64,000 nt of DNA. It comes from Portulaca oleracea. Its lineage: Eukaryota; Streptophyta; Magnoliopsida; Caryophyllales; Portulacaceae. The translations under genes were made by a program, and so were the position numbers. Under the pieces are notes generated by a model. That model did no database searches. It saw only the letters and a program-made list of their open reading frames with translations, and was not told where the DNA came from. This document shows, piece after piece, positions 33,851 through 47,903 of the stretch (positions are counted from its first letter, which is position 1; the number at the start of each line of letters is the position of its first letter). Location: contig CM055869.1 of NCBI GenBank assembly GCA_029582165.1, positions 4,868,425 through 4,932,424 of the forward strand. Direction: 5' to 3'.

Positions 33851-36800
33851 TCATGATGGTCTACTGTAAATCTCCATAATGTAGGCAACTATACACCCCA
33901 AAAAAGACCCAGCAGCAACCTGTGCCAGTATCGACGATATCTTTGGTTAATACTTAATTGCAAGTGACCAGGCCAAGGGAAGGTACTCAAGTAACTACCT
34001 TGGGCGTCTACAATGCAAACAAATGAGATTTTGTACATATATGTTATACTTGACAAAAGGTTCTTCAGTAAAAGCGTAAGATCCTAGACCATCCTAAGCA
34101 TCCTGTTTATCCTCAGAACCAACTTTGTACAACCAAAGCCACCACTAATACTGTCACTCAAAACCTCAATTTACCTCCCTAGTACTCAAGAAATCTTGTC
34201 ATTTAGAATTGAAGCAGTTCCTGACTCCTGAGCATGGAGATTAGAGGTCATTTTGTTTTAGTGCCAGATAATCAGTGCCCACTATGTGATTTGAATTTGT
34301 GTATGGGCAACTAACATAGGTGTTAGGACTCATTTTCCATCCCAATCCTTGTACACTTAATCAACCACCAAAGTTTCAGACATCAATCACCATGGGGCAC
34401 ACCACAGGAGAGCGATTAGACATCGCATCACAATCATGTAAATAATTGTAACGTGTCAGAAATTGCAAATCACACATCCTCATGTAATGCAAAATGAAAA
34501 CAAGTACATGGAGCACGAGTCCAACAAAAGTATATCATCGAACGGATCACAAACCTGCAATGGAGTATGACCTAATGAATCTCGTAGAGGCTTGCAATTG
34601 GAGACAGGATGTTCAGGGGGTAACTCACAGACAATTTGATTGAGTAACTGCAAGTCAAATAAATGATCGAAATGTTAGGAAGAACCACGCCAACCTAACC
34701 AATGAATGTAACATATAACAAGCAAACAATTAGGAGTATTCCAGACTCCTTTCAATTGGATATAACTATCAACCATTACATAAATTCAAGCTTTCACAGA
34801 ACTCATAAATAAACTCACTTGAGCTTGCCGGCCAGCATGAAGTCTCACACCTGTAGCATCATACATTACCTGCAGCACAGAAGGTGATCATTAACATACA
34901 AAATACCTATAGGTTTAATTCAAGACAGTTCAACTGCTTAGAATCATTTTCGTATGTGTGTAATGCATAGTGACCAGTGACACAAAATACCAAATATCAC
35001 TCCCTAATCTCAAAGGTTGACAAATACATGATCTTGAACCTTGCCCAGATTTCTTAGTTTAAAAATGCTCAAGGCACACACGATTGCAAAGGGTCATGGG
35101 AATTTTGGGCATGGGTTACGAGACGAAGCATGAGTGTTTTGGATGATATCGTTTGACAAGTTAGATATAGGCAAAGAGCATCAAACTAGACACCATTACA
35201 AAGAAAAATACAGTTATAAAGTATGTTTTGCCTTCTATTGGACTTAGAGGTATACACAAAGATCAAGAAAGGAGGGCTCCCTTGAAGGGGTTTTGCCTTC
35301 TCCCTCCCCTTTGAACAGTCAATTATGTTTTGATCAAGTGCGAGTTTGGGTTGCTTCAAGCTTTCGTCCGAAACACAAAAAAATAAAAAAATAAAAAAAA
35401 TAAATCAGCTTCTGCTTGCAGAGTGCAACAGGTAGTGCTTTGTGCTTTAGTGGGCCTAGGAGCACCCAGCCCTGCACAACAATTATAGTGCAGGAAATGC
35501 CAAGATCTAGAAGCTTAGTTTTTTAAGGCCCTGACATCTATGCTTCATTGGAAAACGCCATAAGTTTGCTTTAGGTTTTTAATATTATGCCAATTCAGAG
35601 ACGGAACTTTAATAGCCACTTAGCCAGAGCTTCAGCTTGACCTAACTTCTATAATAAGAGCAGACTGCCTGGAACTAAAGAAATTGGAGTCATCATGCTC
35701 CCTGAAAGCAACAATTTCCCATCAGAGATCAATAGCAATCTGCAAGTTTTAATCCGTTTAACTCAATATGCATGTCCTCACTAGTCACCAATCTACTTCA
35801 TTCAAATAGCCAAACCTGAGGGGCTAAAATTTACTTAGCTGGCATTAGCATCGAAATTCTATTTCACTCTTCACTGACACAAAGTAGCTACAGAATCCTA
35901 CATCTGTAAATTGCCGGCGTTAGAGATACATTGCCAAAACAGACTATAACGGTTCACGGTTACACCTTTTCAATTAATGAAATTATGATTATGTTGCAAT
36001 AAAATTCATGTCTTCAATAGCGAGGGGGATTCCTTTTTGTTTTTCTTTTTTGAGGGGGAGGGGGAGATACAACACCGGAGAAGGGTATTGGAATGCAACA
36101 TTAACTAAAATGCTTCGGCTGTCAAATACACAAGGGAACTGTATCGGTAGACTCAGTTGAGATGAGTTAACACTTCAAGGGTCAATTGAAAACAAATCCA
36201 ATGTGCTGATTTAATATCCAATGACAAATGAGAATTCTTGTAAATGCTCTTCAATTCCAAAACTGTTGATAGCCCAAAAAAAAGAAGAAAAAAAAAACAC
36301 TATTTATCCTAAGCATTATGAACCCAAGGCAATAACAGCTTGATATCCCAGAGCACCTATTTCAAAATAATGGAGAGACTTAGATTAAGAAGTACATACA
36401 ATGCATGCCATAATCACAGCTAGGGCAAATGCTGATCCACCTGTTCCTTCTTGTAAGCCAATTGTCAGAGCAAGAGCTGACACACCTGCTGAATGTGAAG
36501 ACGGCATACCTCCGGAGCTTAGCATCCTTTTAGAATCCCATCTCTTTTCCTTGTACCTGTTCATCAAGAAAAGCTACATTGATGGAAGAAACAAAGAAAT
36601 AAAGAAAACAGGCACTGAAGAATCTCCAAAAATTGTACAATGTAAAGACCAGCTAAACAGTTACATTAGCCAGAGCATATACAAAGAAATGCCCATTGAA
36701 TATAAGATGCTATTCAAGTATTATGTTTATACTCATCATGAGCTCTAAAATACATCTTCTGCTAAACGCAAAATATAATTCGGGTCCGCGCATTAAACTA

Positions 36801-38117
36801 TGATGCTTTCATCCAAAGTGGATGTTGCTTTCCATTTCAATCAATCATGCTTCCTTGATGAATGTAGGAAGTCGATAATAGATGCAAAACTATTAAAAAG
36901 CTTGCAAGATTACCCTGCTGGGCAGTGAGCCTAAGAATTGATGATCCGAGACTTTGAGAGTTTTCCTTTTTGTGCAGGAATGGACACTCAGAAATTGACC
37001 ATAAAGAGGAAAAATTCAATGGTCTCTGAGCAAACACTTCCAAACGAAAACCTTGAAGATATTATATGATGCCACCCATGGACAAGTCCTAGGACTAGAC
37101 AAATCGACTCCACCCAAAACATAGCAATAACCTAGAAAGTAAATCACCATCCATCGATGGCCACATCAGTAAACCTTCATTCACAACATTGCCCCAGATC
37201 ATTCTACCTAGAAAACATAACCCAGCAACCTTTTGCAAACATTTCTGGGTAGATCTCCCATCCCATCACTACAGTAGTATTAGAGCTATTTCTCTTCTAC
37301 TTCTCCAAATCATGAATCGTTGTTTTGCAATGCCCTAACAAGCAATGTCTCAGAGCAACATTAAGAAGCTGTCTGCACTCTGCCTCCAGGCCCTCCACAT
37401 CCCTAATAAATCTTAATTTCAACTCTAAGTCACATCAACGCAGAGATTACGTCAACTCCTGAATCTAATGATCTATTTACAATTCATGAAGTCTAATAAG
37501 GTAACTCCGCAGTCTCCGCCAATACTGGGAATAATTAATTAAACCAGCATAAACATAGCAGATCAAGAATAAATTAAATGGAAGAAACAGCATCCGGCAA
37601 AATCAATCCCTCCAAATCATAAAGCCACACAGTCGCCAACTCAAAGATCTAATCTTTAACATCACCAAATCAGAAGATATACACCAATTTTCACAAACCC
37701 TAGACATGGACCTTTAAATTCAGGACGCAATGAGTAGATCAGTACATGTACATAGGTCAATCAAACTCCGTTTCCGAATCCGTCGTCCTCAGAACAGATT
37801 CCCACAACCACATAATCTAGAAACTGACGTAATTGAACAAGTAGAGAAGAAGAAATTGAGGAGATCAAACAAGAATTCCCAAAACCCTGGAAGGATTTAA
37901 ACCTGAAATCGCGCCCAAATAAACCATAGAGAGAGAGAGAGAGAGAGTACCAGGTGGTGAAGAGCTTGAGGAACTGAGCAAGAGAGATGGCGAGAAGAGC
38001 AGAGAGAAGAGGGAGGTTTGGTGGGTATGTCAACATTTGATCGGCGGAGGACAACTCATAACTTGTGCTCCCTCTCAACAACTCTGCGCCTCTCGCCGTC
38101 ATCACCGGAGACCACAC
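33851..38117 (-). CDS. Acid phosphatase/vanadium-dependent haloperoxidase-related protein (DUF212)
   Basis: Five exons, 37951-38117, 36400-36556, 34819-34869, 34555-34647 and 33851-33919, join in phase to 178 residues from MWSPVMTARG (a start at MTARG, five residues in, is also possible). The full DUF212 signature is present: FLKLFTTWYKEKRWDSKRML, SSGGMPSSHSAGVSALA, IGLQEGTGGSAFALAVIMAC, MYDATGVRLHAGRQAQLLNQ, PLRDSLGHTPLQVAAGS and a final hydrophobic helix. PSSH and the following His/Arg residues echo the PAP2/haloperoxidase pocket, but biochemical function in plants is not established. It is a small membrane protein with about four hydrophobic segments. Introns 1 and 2 are about 1.4 and 1.5 kb. 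No neighbouring gene appears related. Confidence 0.93.
37928..37947. repeat. (AG)10 run next to a splice donor
   Basis: On the minus strand this is a CT run starting just after the GTAC donor of DUF212 exon 1. Confidence 0.8.
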
Positions 38118-38945
38118 AGAGAGAAAGAAAGAGGGTAGGTTCGGCTGGGTAGGCTAATTGGCTATGGAGATTGGAGACGAATGAAATCAACAACTGCAAG
38201 TGGCCTGACTCAGTCGTGACTCGCCTGGTTAATTTGGTGTTGTCCCCACTTGCTGACGCTGGAACCACTGAAGAATGAAGATCCCAATTCCTTTTCATTG
38301 TGGATTTCTGGGTCGAGTTACTTTACTTGGGTGGGCTGTTGATTGTTACAACACCATCTCCAGCCCAAAAGTTGTGGCCTTTTCTCAACCTCTGTCATTT
38401 AACAAAAGGGAAATTGAAAAAAAAAATAATCTATAATTTAGGATATAGGAAAAAATATAATACGAACTTACAACTTTGTTAAGAATGAGTTGATTTAACC
38501 TCTATTATTTTTATCATTCACCACCTAGTTAAATTTGTCCGATAAATTGCATGGTGATGACGACATAATATGTGGAACTTTTTGAAGTTTAAAAACAAGT
38601 TAAAAGGATGCCCCACGTTTAATATGGCCATCATCATGTAATTTTTCAGTTATATTACGATAATTGGTCTTAACAACCAGATGCATCATTAGTTTCAGCC
38701 TGTTTTTTGCAAATTTTCTTAATTTTTTTGGTTGCTCGTCTTCATTGGAATAATCTTGGTTTGATGTTGGAAACATTTAGCTAATGTCTCGAATGGGTAC
38801 GGGTTGCCTTTCTTCCATTTCCCTACCTTAGTCATGTTACAACCCTTCTACTTATAAGTTTTTGAAGCAATGATGCATTTGGTTGTTGCCCTTCCACACA
38901 AACCATTTTGGAACTCTCATACAAGATGGCAGAAGGTTGCATAAT

Positions 38946-39232
38946 GGGGGTGTTTGGCTAATAGCTTTTTGGGATATTTTTTAGGTTTTTGGACACTATT
39001 AACTTTTTGACCAATGTAAAAAAGTTATTTGAGGTGTTTGGTAACAAACTTTTTATATTAGCTTTTTGGACCTAATAAGCTAGTTTTCTAAAAGCTACTT
39101 GATGAAGCTTCTTGAGATAGTTTTTAACAAAAAGCTAGTTTACCAAACACATTTCCTGCAGTCAGCTAACTCTAATAGCTAAAGTCAAACAGCTATCAGC
39201 TAACAACTATCAGTTGGTTGCCAAACAGGGCC
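38946..39232. mobile_element. hAT-like MITE (GTGTTTGGC terminus)
   Basis: The left edge GGGGGTGTTTGGCTAATAGC and the inverse of the right edge (GGCCCTGTTTGGCAACCAAC) are inverted ends. The interior repeats AGCTTTTTGG and TAGCTAAAGT-like units. No target duplication found. Confidence 0.5.
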
Positions 39233-39274
39233 AATATACAACAAAATTCTCAATCTAGAGTTGGCACCAAGGCA

Positions 39275-39420
39275 TGCTTGGGATTCACCCATGAGTAAAA
39301 ATGTCCCACATCGAAAAAATATAGAGAAAGCACATGATATATAAGTTAAGTGGGTTACTCCTCTTAACCACCAATTGGTTTTAACTTTTAAAATGAAACC
39401 TCACTTAACATGTGTGTCAT
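39275..39420. repeat. LTR/TRIM-like fragment, relative of the one at 3660
   Basis: GTCCCACATCGAAAAAA followed by AAGTTAAGTGGGTTACTCC, CCAATTGGTTTTAAC and ATGAAACCTCACTTAAC, a block order typical of plant LTR-like repeats. Full boundaries were not found. Confidence 0.45.
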
Positions 39421-40226
39421 GGGCCTTGGTTGAAGTGGCATTCCCCCTTGGATCTCCCCAACATATGCTATAAAAGAAGCTATCTTATTAGCTATTCAGC
39501 CTTTGCTAGTTAAGGAATCCAAACTTTTTTTATGATATTATTAATTTTAGTATTGAATTACATTATTTTCATACTAATCCAATCTTTCTTCTTTTATGAT
39601 TTATGATATTTTTAATTCTAATGTAGAATTCATGGTTATTCGAATCCCGATCCTGATTTACGATCTTACGATTTTATGGTCCAAAATCCTCGTTACGATT
39701 CTAAAATTTACACACAATCCACGATCATGCATGGGCTAATTTCCGATCGTAACTTCCCCATAGTTTCGAGTTAGGATCCCGATTTTAACAACCTTGATAG
39801 ACTTACATTATTTTCTTCTATATTCGTGGAAAGAGCTTAAATTTTATCATCGTCAAGAAAGTGTTTGATCTGTGACATAAATAGTCTAATTTGCTACAAA
39901 ATAACATGTCATCCACACATTCTTCTAATCGTTTTAACCAAGGTACCATCAATTGAAATTTAACTATGTGACGAATGATGTAATGAGTTTATTTTGTTCG
40001 TGTTTAAAGTTTTCATGGACAAAAAAATTTACAAGGTCACTTGCTCATGATGTCTTTCAGCCCCTCAATAATTTAATATGATGATGTGGACATGCTTTTT
40101 TTATTTATTTAGTTAAATAGACATGTATTATTTATTTAAATATATTATTTTCAATTTAATTTAAATATTAATTATCACATTATATAATGTAATTCAATAC
40201 AAACATTATTGAATAACTTTAAACAT

Positions 40227-40631
40227 GGGACCTATTTGGCAAATAACTATTGAATGTAGTTGTTCGCATGGATTGTTTATATTAGTTGTTTGGATTTTCT
40301 GTTTGAAGAAAATATGTTTGATAAAATTAGTTGTGAATAAAATGTTTGGTGACATTTTATTTATATCCTTTCTCAAAAACTTTAACATAATATATATATT
40401 TTTAGTGGCATATATGTAATTTGGGCAAGATTTGGGGTTAAATAATCATTTTCACAAACAAATCAATTCGAATATGTTGCTCCTTTTAACCTATTAAAAA
40501 TTGATTGTTTGGATCCAGATAACCAATTGAATATACTATTAACCTAACAATTATTGACTATGTCGGATCTTTTAATAGGTGAACTTTGATCAATAGGCTC
40601 ATGAGGGTGTTGTTTACCAAACATCCCCTAG
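40227..40631. mobile_element. Possible hAT-like MITE
   Basis: The left edge GGGACCTATTTGGCAAATAA and the inverse of the right edge (GGGGATGTTTGGTAAACAAC) are weak inverted ends about 400 bp apart. Confidence 0.35.
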
Positions 40632-40854
40632 TCATAACCAAACATATTTTGTTTCATTAACTTAACATTGTTTTAACATGATTCAATCATTCAATAATGA
40701 CTACCAATAACTATTTACGATAAGTGAACAAAATTATACCATTTTCCTGTTAGTTTTTTTTTTATGGGTGTATCATATCTAATATTATGATTGTTTTTAG
40801 TTTTTACCTTATCCACACCAAAAAAAAAAACTGAAATTTGATTGTTTACGAAGG

Positions 40855-41020
40855 GGTGAGCGGGATTAGGGTCCTGAAAATTTTCGGAGGTCCTCATCCC
40901 GGTTGTGACCGAAAGCAAACATTTGCTTCCACTTTCGATCCCAGTTGTGATCGAGAGCAGACTTTTGCTGCCACTCCAAGTTCTACCATAAGCTGAAAAT
41001 GAACCAGAAAATTTTTAGTA
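40855..41020. repeat. Tandemly repeated GATCCCAGTTGTGATCG-type segment
   Basis: CCCGGTTGTGACCGAAAGCA then CCCAGTTGTGATCGAGAGCA, about 50 bp apart, beside GGGGTGAGCGGGATTAGGG. Similar words occur in the 24394-24876 element, so this is probably a fragment of the same repeat family. Confidence 0.4.
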
Positions 41021-41649
41021 TGATTTCCTAACACCTATTATTTAACTTTTTCCGTAAAGAAACCAACATCAAAATAACACAATTTTATAAAATGCACATG
41101 TGTAGATTGCAGAAGCCAAGCCAGAGAGGGAATGTTGAGTCACACCTGCATATCATACTCTATGTACCCTGTCGTCACCTGACACCTCTCCTTTGGGGTC
41201 CTCCTCTCTCGTGAATCTTATCTCTCCCTCTCCCCCTGTGTCCCCTAATTCGGACCCACGTACTAGCTAGTATTACTACATTTGTTGTGTCAATCTCGAA
41301 TGTTCATCCAATACATAGATCTAATGGTTTTTCAAACCTAAACACATCATATACTTGACAGCTAGCTAGTTGCTTTGAACCTTAGTCTTATCCTTTTAAA
41401 GAAGCAATACGAAATTCTATGTGGAAAACAACGTAACTATGTCTGGTGAGTTTGAGGCCCTAATTTTGAATGATACATGAAAATTAGTTCCTTCTTCATT
41501 GGGGCGTAATCTTGTAGCCAGTAAGTGAATTTATAATATTAAATATAGTTCATATATGTATGTTGAACGTTATAAGGTTTGACTGGTAGCTGTAGGCAAT
41601 CTTCGGCTAGCATGTTTTGACTTTCATGAAACTTTTTCCCCTATTGTTT

Positions 41650-42855
41650 GTTCAACCACTATTTGCCTTGTTCTCCATTGTTGTCTCTTGTAGGTGGTCG
41701 TTTCATCAACTTGATATTAAGAATATCTGCCTTCATGGCTTTCTTATTGAGTGAGTTTACATGCGTCGACCCCCGGGCTTTATTGACTTCTCTCATCTTA
41801 ATCATGTTTGTCGTCTTAAGTAAACCATCTATGAGTTTAAAGAAGCTCCTTGTGCTAATATGCATAGTTTCATCGTTTTAGTAGTTTCTTACTCATTCAT
41901 GGTTTTCATTGCACTCAATCAAACATGTCCATGTTTACTTATCACTCCAGCTCTCATATTCTCATTCTGCTCTTTTACGTTGATGATACTATTCTCTGGG
42001 GAAAGTGGGAAACTCGTACTTCATTTGATTCTCCTTTATTCCTCTTCTTTCCGGTCAGTTTGTCATGAAAGATCTAGGTGTTCTTCACTATTTCCTAGGA
42101 GTGTAGGTCGTCCGTTCACTATATGGTTTGTTTCTATCTCAACACAAATACACCTTTGACTTGATTCGCAAATTTCACATGCATACCTGCAAATATGTTA
42201 GCATTCCTATAGTTGCTCGGACCATCCTCATTCCCTTGGATAGTGAATTACTCGTTGATCCTATTGAGTACAGGAGTATGGTAGGTGTCTTGCAATATTT
42301 GACTATGACTCGACCTGATATTGCTTATGCAGTTCATGTGGTTTCTCAATTTATGCATGTCCCTCGTACTTCTCATTTGTTTGGTGTGAAACGTGTTTTC
42401 AGATATTTGCAGGGTACCATTGATCATGAGATCCTTCTCTATCCTGCCACTGCTCCTTTGCCATCGTGGCATACTCAGACACTGATTGAGCGGGTTGCAA
42501 GGACTCATGTCGTTTTATCACTGGCTATGATCAAGTGTTCTTTGGTCTCAACCTTATCGCTTGGCGATCCAAGAAATAACCTACTGTGTCTAACCAAATC
42601 TTCTACTGAAGTTGAATATAGGGTTGTTGCTTACACTATTGCTGAGACAATTCGGTTACTCAAGCTGCTTTGTGACTTGGATATCTCTTTCTCTACTCCG
42701 ACTAAGTTGTGTGACAACAACAATACCACATACCTTACTGCTAATCCATCACCATGTGTGCAGTAAACATGTTATTGTTTACTGTCATTTTCTTAGTTAG
42801 CATGTTCCCCATGAGAATCTCATTGTTTGTTATATCCCTACTAAGCTTAAGTTAT
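41650..42855 (+). pseudogene. Ty1/copia retrotransposon fragment: reverse transcriptase end and RNase H
   Basis: Broken frames keep the copia order. WSFHQLDIKNICLHGFLIE and RRPPGFIDF (about 41696-41800) come from reverse transcriptase. In 42128-42766 the frame reads FLSQHKYTFDLIRKF, EYRSMVGVLQYLTMTRPDIA, FRYLQGTIDHEILLY, then the RNase H segment SSTEVEYRVVAYTIAETI and LCDNNNTTYLTANP. Beyond the stop, KHVIVY and VPHENLIVCYIPTKLKL continue in the next frame. Stops and frameshifts show it is dead. No LTRs were recognised around it. Confidence 0.85.
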
Positions 42856-43285
42856 AATAGACAATATATTCATGTAGTTATACTTCCATAATTTGTCTAA
42901 ATATACGTTTTAAGGCTCCAAATTGGGATACTAGTTATTCTCACAATATTTTTCCCTCTTCAGAATCCCGAAAGCTAAATAAAATCATACAGTTCTACAG
43001 ATTCAAAATTCTTCAATTATTCATGCATTTATTTATTTATTTATTCATGAAGTTTTCTATCAAGCTAGCCAGTGATGTGATGCAGTGTTTTTTCATTAAA
43101 TCTGCTTTTAATTTAACTTTCCATATAATGTATATATACATGTTCCTAAATTTTTCATTAAATATGTTTCCTAAGTTCGTTTTTCATGGGGTATGCCTCT
43201 AAAATGTATTATTATATTTTTGTGAATAGTAAGCATTAGTATTTTCTTTTTAAATGTTGACCTTAGTTCCTCATATTTACTATTT

Positions 43286-43549
43286 AGGTCATGTTCTTTT
43301 CTGCGGTATTTTGCGGTGTGGTGTGGTGGGGTGTGGTGGAATTGTGGTGGGGTGTAGTGAAATTGTGGGAAGTTATTGGTATGTGGGGTAGGTGAGGATA
43401 GAAAATGTAAAAAGTATAGGAGAAAAGTGAAGAGAGAGAAGAATGGGGAGAGAGAAAAGTAATGATTTGTGGCAAACTGCGGTGAGTTGTGACAAACTGT
43501 GGTGAGGTGTGGTACCGCAGTTTGCCAACCGCAGAAAAAAACAGAGCCT
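43286..43549. mobile_element. hAT-like MITE, GCGGT family
   Basis: The left end AGGTCATGTTCTTTTCTGCGG and the inverse right end AGGCTCTGTTTTTTTCTGCGG match at most positions. The flanks TACTATTT (43278-43285) and AAGTATTT (43550-43557) agree at six of eight positions, compatible with an aged 8-bp hAT target duplication. The interior is a TGTGGTG-rich hairpin. Confidence 0.65.
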
Positions 43550-43771
43550 AAGTATTTACGCTGCCAAAGAAAAAAAAAAGTAATGTAGTCTGTACTTTTT
43601 AGTTACGTGACGTTATTTGCTTTGCACATCGAAGATTCCTTGAATATTCAGTGTGAAAGAGAGCTTTTACTTGTAGTGGTTAATTCCCAAAATTATTGGG
43701 GACAAGCACTAACTAAAGTAACTAATTTTCTACTCCTCATACAGTACTCTTGTGGTGGACTATTAAAACTT

Positions 43772-44028
43772 AGGCCCTGTCCCTTTTTCTGGCGGGCTGC
43801 GGTTTATTGCAATGAAGTGTGGTGGAAATTTAAAAAGTGTGGTGAGTTGGAAAAAATTGTGGTGAAATGTAGAGGGTTATGGTGAAAATAATTGTAGGTG
43901 GGATAATATAATTTTTTTAATAAAAAGATAAATAAAAATTGAAATGATAGATTGTGGAGGAAATTCGAAAGTTACATGGTGCATGAATCGCAACTACGCA
44001 ATCCAAATGCATAAAAAAAACAGAGTCT
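43772..44028. mobile_element. hAT-like MITE, GCGGT family
   Basis: The left end AGGCCCTGTCCCTTTTTCTGG, with GGGCTGCGG following, and the inverse right end AGACTCTGTTTTTTTTATGC are related. The interior has GTGTGGTGGAAATT and GTGGTGAAATGTAGAGGG units. It lies only 220 bp from the previous copy. Confidence 0.55.
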
Positions 44029-46805
44029 TTTCTTTTGTTTCTTTTTTCTTTTGGGTGTTCAAATTGTATAATGGTTCTTCAACTAAAGTACTTCAATAAT
44101 CCTTATGGCTAACCAATCCAAAAATTAACTATTTCTCTATTTCCTGTTGAGTACTGAGTGATAAAATTATCTATAACATTATATGTGAAATACAATATTA
44201 GTGTACTTATTTAAGCAAAATATTGTTTGAAGAATACATGGGTGAGATTTTACCTAAACAAATATTGTTTCAAAAATCTCATAATGCCAAATATTTAGCT
44301 ATAGCTTAAACAAGTATTTTTGAAAAATATATGTTTAAATATTGTTCAAATATTTAGTTTTAGGTGGAGTTAGGGTATGTAGACAAAGCAAGCACAACCC
44401 CCCATTTGTTCATTCCATGAGTGGCCAACAAATGCTATTCCACGTCCACAAATTCTTTGTATACCATACCAGTTCCTCTTCTCTAATTTCCTTAATTGTG
44501 ATGGATAATATGATTATCCTCGATGTTGACTTTTAACTTAGCCCCAAACTTTTAAATTCTTTCAAAAAAGACGAATTGTAAAATATAAGGAAAATGAAGA
44601 GGGGGTAGCAATAGTGTAAGGGATAAATAAAACGTATTTTAATCTACATCACTAATGTAGAGTAATTAGTTCAAAAAAGAAGAAGAAATTGATGAAGAGT
44701 TATTCCGTTTAAGGTGCATATATTCAAAGAAGATTTAGCTAATGATCGACAAACATTTATTTTAAAATTTTTGGATTGTAATATACTAATATTTGGAGTT
44801 GTGAATCTAGATATATAAACTAATTTTTGCTGGATAGTAATATATCTAATCTATAAACTTATATTTCATTTTTGTACTAATCAAGTTATATGTTTGGCTA
44901 AATTTTAGATGTAGGTGATAGGCGATACAAAAAAAATTCAATTAAGCTTGATCATTATTAGCCTAATCTAACCATAAACCCAATTCTAGCGCACAGAACA
45001 GTTGAAAAATAAGCAAATGATGCCTCAGTCCTAAACAATATAATTATCCCATCTTTAATTTTAACTTGAGCTGAATTAATTTGTAAAGTTTAGACTTTCA
45101 ATTCATTTAGCTTGTCATTTTAGTTGTAGTTTTTATACGGATTTGTCTAAGTTATTTGTAAAGATGTTATAGGTAAATCTTTTGAGAAAAAGATATTCTA
45201 AAAATTATTTATTTACCTGTTATTAAAAGAGTTAACTTGAATTAACAATATTGCATATAAACTTCATTGTAAATCATTTGCATCACATGCCCCATCATCA
45301 ATCATAATTGAGTTAAACTTTATATAACTGATTTCGATATAGTAATTTAAAATAAATTCATAGATTAAATTCATAGATCAAATATACTATTATTTGAAAG
45401 TAGAAATCGATAAATTGGGGTTTAATACCCCAAATGTCATCATACTACAATCAAATGTATGCTTTTTTCCTGTTCTTATCAATGTAAATGTGACAATTTC
45501 GATGATATATGTATACTTTTTTCTCTAATTTTTATCAATGTAAATGTGACAAATATTTTTGTAGAGAGCATTCGTGGTTGTGGAATGAAGTTCTCATGGT
45601 GCGTGCGTAGAAGGCTAGGGATCACTCATTCCGCCAGCTACGCAACAAAAGGTCAACTTGTTAGATGGCCCACGACAGCTTTTGCAAGATTTTGCCTAAC
45701 CCATTAATAAGTACAAGAAACCGGCTATTCATGGAATTTTTGCCTAAATTATACAATATATTTGAGAAAAAAATAAGATACAATAGTTTTCTATTTTTGC
45801 TCTTAAGCACGCCTAATTTTAGGCAAGCCTATATTATTAAACCTGAAAAAATAAATATAAAAATTTATTTTTCTCGTCCAACCAATTAACTAATAGAAAT
45901 ATGGAAAATATTGAATATTAAATTATAATAATCCATAATTTAGTCAGTTGATGAAAATAATGTTAACTTTAAAATTGTACTATAGTGATTCTTATACTTT
46001 CTACATGCTACCACTTATAATAATACATAAAATATGAATTATAATATAGTCACTTTTCTAAAATTGAAATTATCACAATATAAAAGGTACAACGTAGAGT
46101 TCCATGTGTTGCAATTCTAATATGAGGAATATTATTATCTAATGACCCAAACTATAAATAATTGTAATCTGATTAGAAAGTGACATAAATTTGCCCTAAA
46201 AAAAGTATTTGAAATAAATTTTATAAAGTGCTGCCCACTTGCAAATTGCATCCGAAGGTATATACTAATATTCTTGGAGAAAAATGCACGTAGTACGTTA
46301 AGATATTGATAGTTTTGTGATATTTTAATTATGACCACCAATTTGTTGACATTTGAGAATTTAAAATCTTGATATTAACAATTTAAATTTTAAGTTTATG
46401 CACATTAATCTACAGAGTTAAAAGAAAAAAGTTGCTATAAATTGAGAGATATGATTTCACCTCATTAAGTTTTAGATTTTTTTTCAAAATAAAATAACTA
46501 ATATAAGCAGTGATACTTTTTTTAAATGTAATTGAGAAATATGACTTCACCTCAATTTTCAAATTTGATATTCAATGTTGTAAATATAGTTCATAAAATT
46601 ATAAGATTATATATATATATTCATATATATATATATATATGAAATTATTTTTTATAATAAATCTAACGATGACAATTTCATATGATGGATCATTATATTA
46701 AAAAATTAATAGTAAAATTTTAAAGTTTTGACGAAATGTAATTCAGAACCACATGTAATTTATAGAGAAAGAGAGTATCTAACACCAATTTCTATAAAGT
46801 ATATA
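44029..46805. other. AT-rich gene-free stretch
   Basis: No gene or bounded element recognised. A slightly GC-richer patch at about 45565-45710 has an open frame but no recognisable product. Confidence 0.45.
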
Positions 46806-47046
46806 CTACTACCTCCGTTTTGTTTTATCTATCGCCTAGGTAATTGTGGCAAAAACCTTGACCATCAATATCTTAATTTGTATAATGATTCATCATACAA
46901 AATTGATATCATTAGATTCATAATAAAAAATATTATTAAAAAAGTATAATATTATATTTTTCTATAAAAATTTTATATTAGAAATTATTGATTGAAAATT
47001 GGCACTGAAAACCGTAAATGACAGATAAAAAAGACGGAGGGAGTAG
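46806..47046. mobile_element. Stowaway-like MITE, 241 bp
   Basis: Left CTACTACCTCCGTTTTGTTT and right AAGACGGAGGGAGTAG are inverted ends flanked by TA (46804-46805, 47047-47048). Inner words (ACCTTGACCATCAATATC against GATTGAAAATTGGC) are diverged. Confidence 0.6.
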
Positions 47047-47903
47047 TAATTAGAGGAAGCTGACTCACACACATAATATTGGAGTATAATTAATTTGGTT
47101 TGGAATTTCCTGGTAAGATGGTGCTTTCATATGAGCGATACTCGAGTGACTTGGAGAAAGTCCTGTTTGACATGCCTCCCTCCTCTCTCCTTTTCCACCT
47201 CCTAGCATCTTCCTAAATTACCCAACCAAGCTTCGACATGTTGTCAACGCTAGTCACGCTCTGGACTCCTTTCCACAACAACTAATATTCTCAGCGAAAT
47301 GTAAATAAATAAATAAAAAATAAGTGTATAATTATGATTAAGTTGGTTATTATTGTTTTATATTATGATTGGAAAATCCTGCCAATGTCAAAATATAAAT
47401 ACAACCTCCATCCACTAAATTTTACCGCTATTCAAGCATTATTTAGAAAGAAGAAATGACATTAGCTAGCACATATTTCATGCACGTTTTTCTTCACCAT
47501 TAATGTTTTTCAATGCTCTTCACCATTTCCTCTTTGTTTAAAATATTCAAGCCCAACAAATCATCAATCGCTATTGACTACAAGCCATTTCACAAAAAAA
47601 ATTGGTGTCCTTACTTTCTTAGATCTCTTGCAATTATAGTCAAGGCGCATGATCATAAAATTTCTCAATTTCATTAGGATTACATGTATTAGCATCAATA
47701 AGAGATGCCACAACATTAGATATAGGTGAACGGCTGATAAAACCGCTTTTTTTTTTATGGTTTTTAACTTTCTTTTTTTAACTAATTTTCACCTTCTATA
47801 AGGTCCTTTTAACTAAATGTTTAATTTGATTATGCTTACCTTCCTCATTTGTGCAAATTTTCATTTGTCTAGGACGAGAACGAGAATCAATAGAAGATAA
47901 GAC

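Noticed and set aside
38056..38298. Minus-strand frame upstream of the DUF212 start
   Set aside because: It overlaps the DUF212 first exon and leader in another frame; no independent support.
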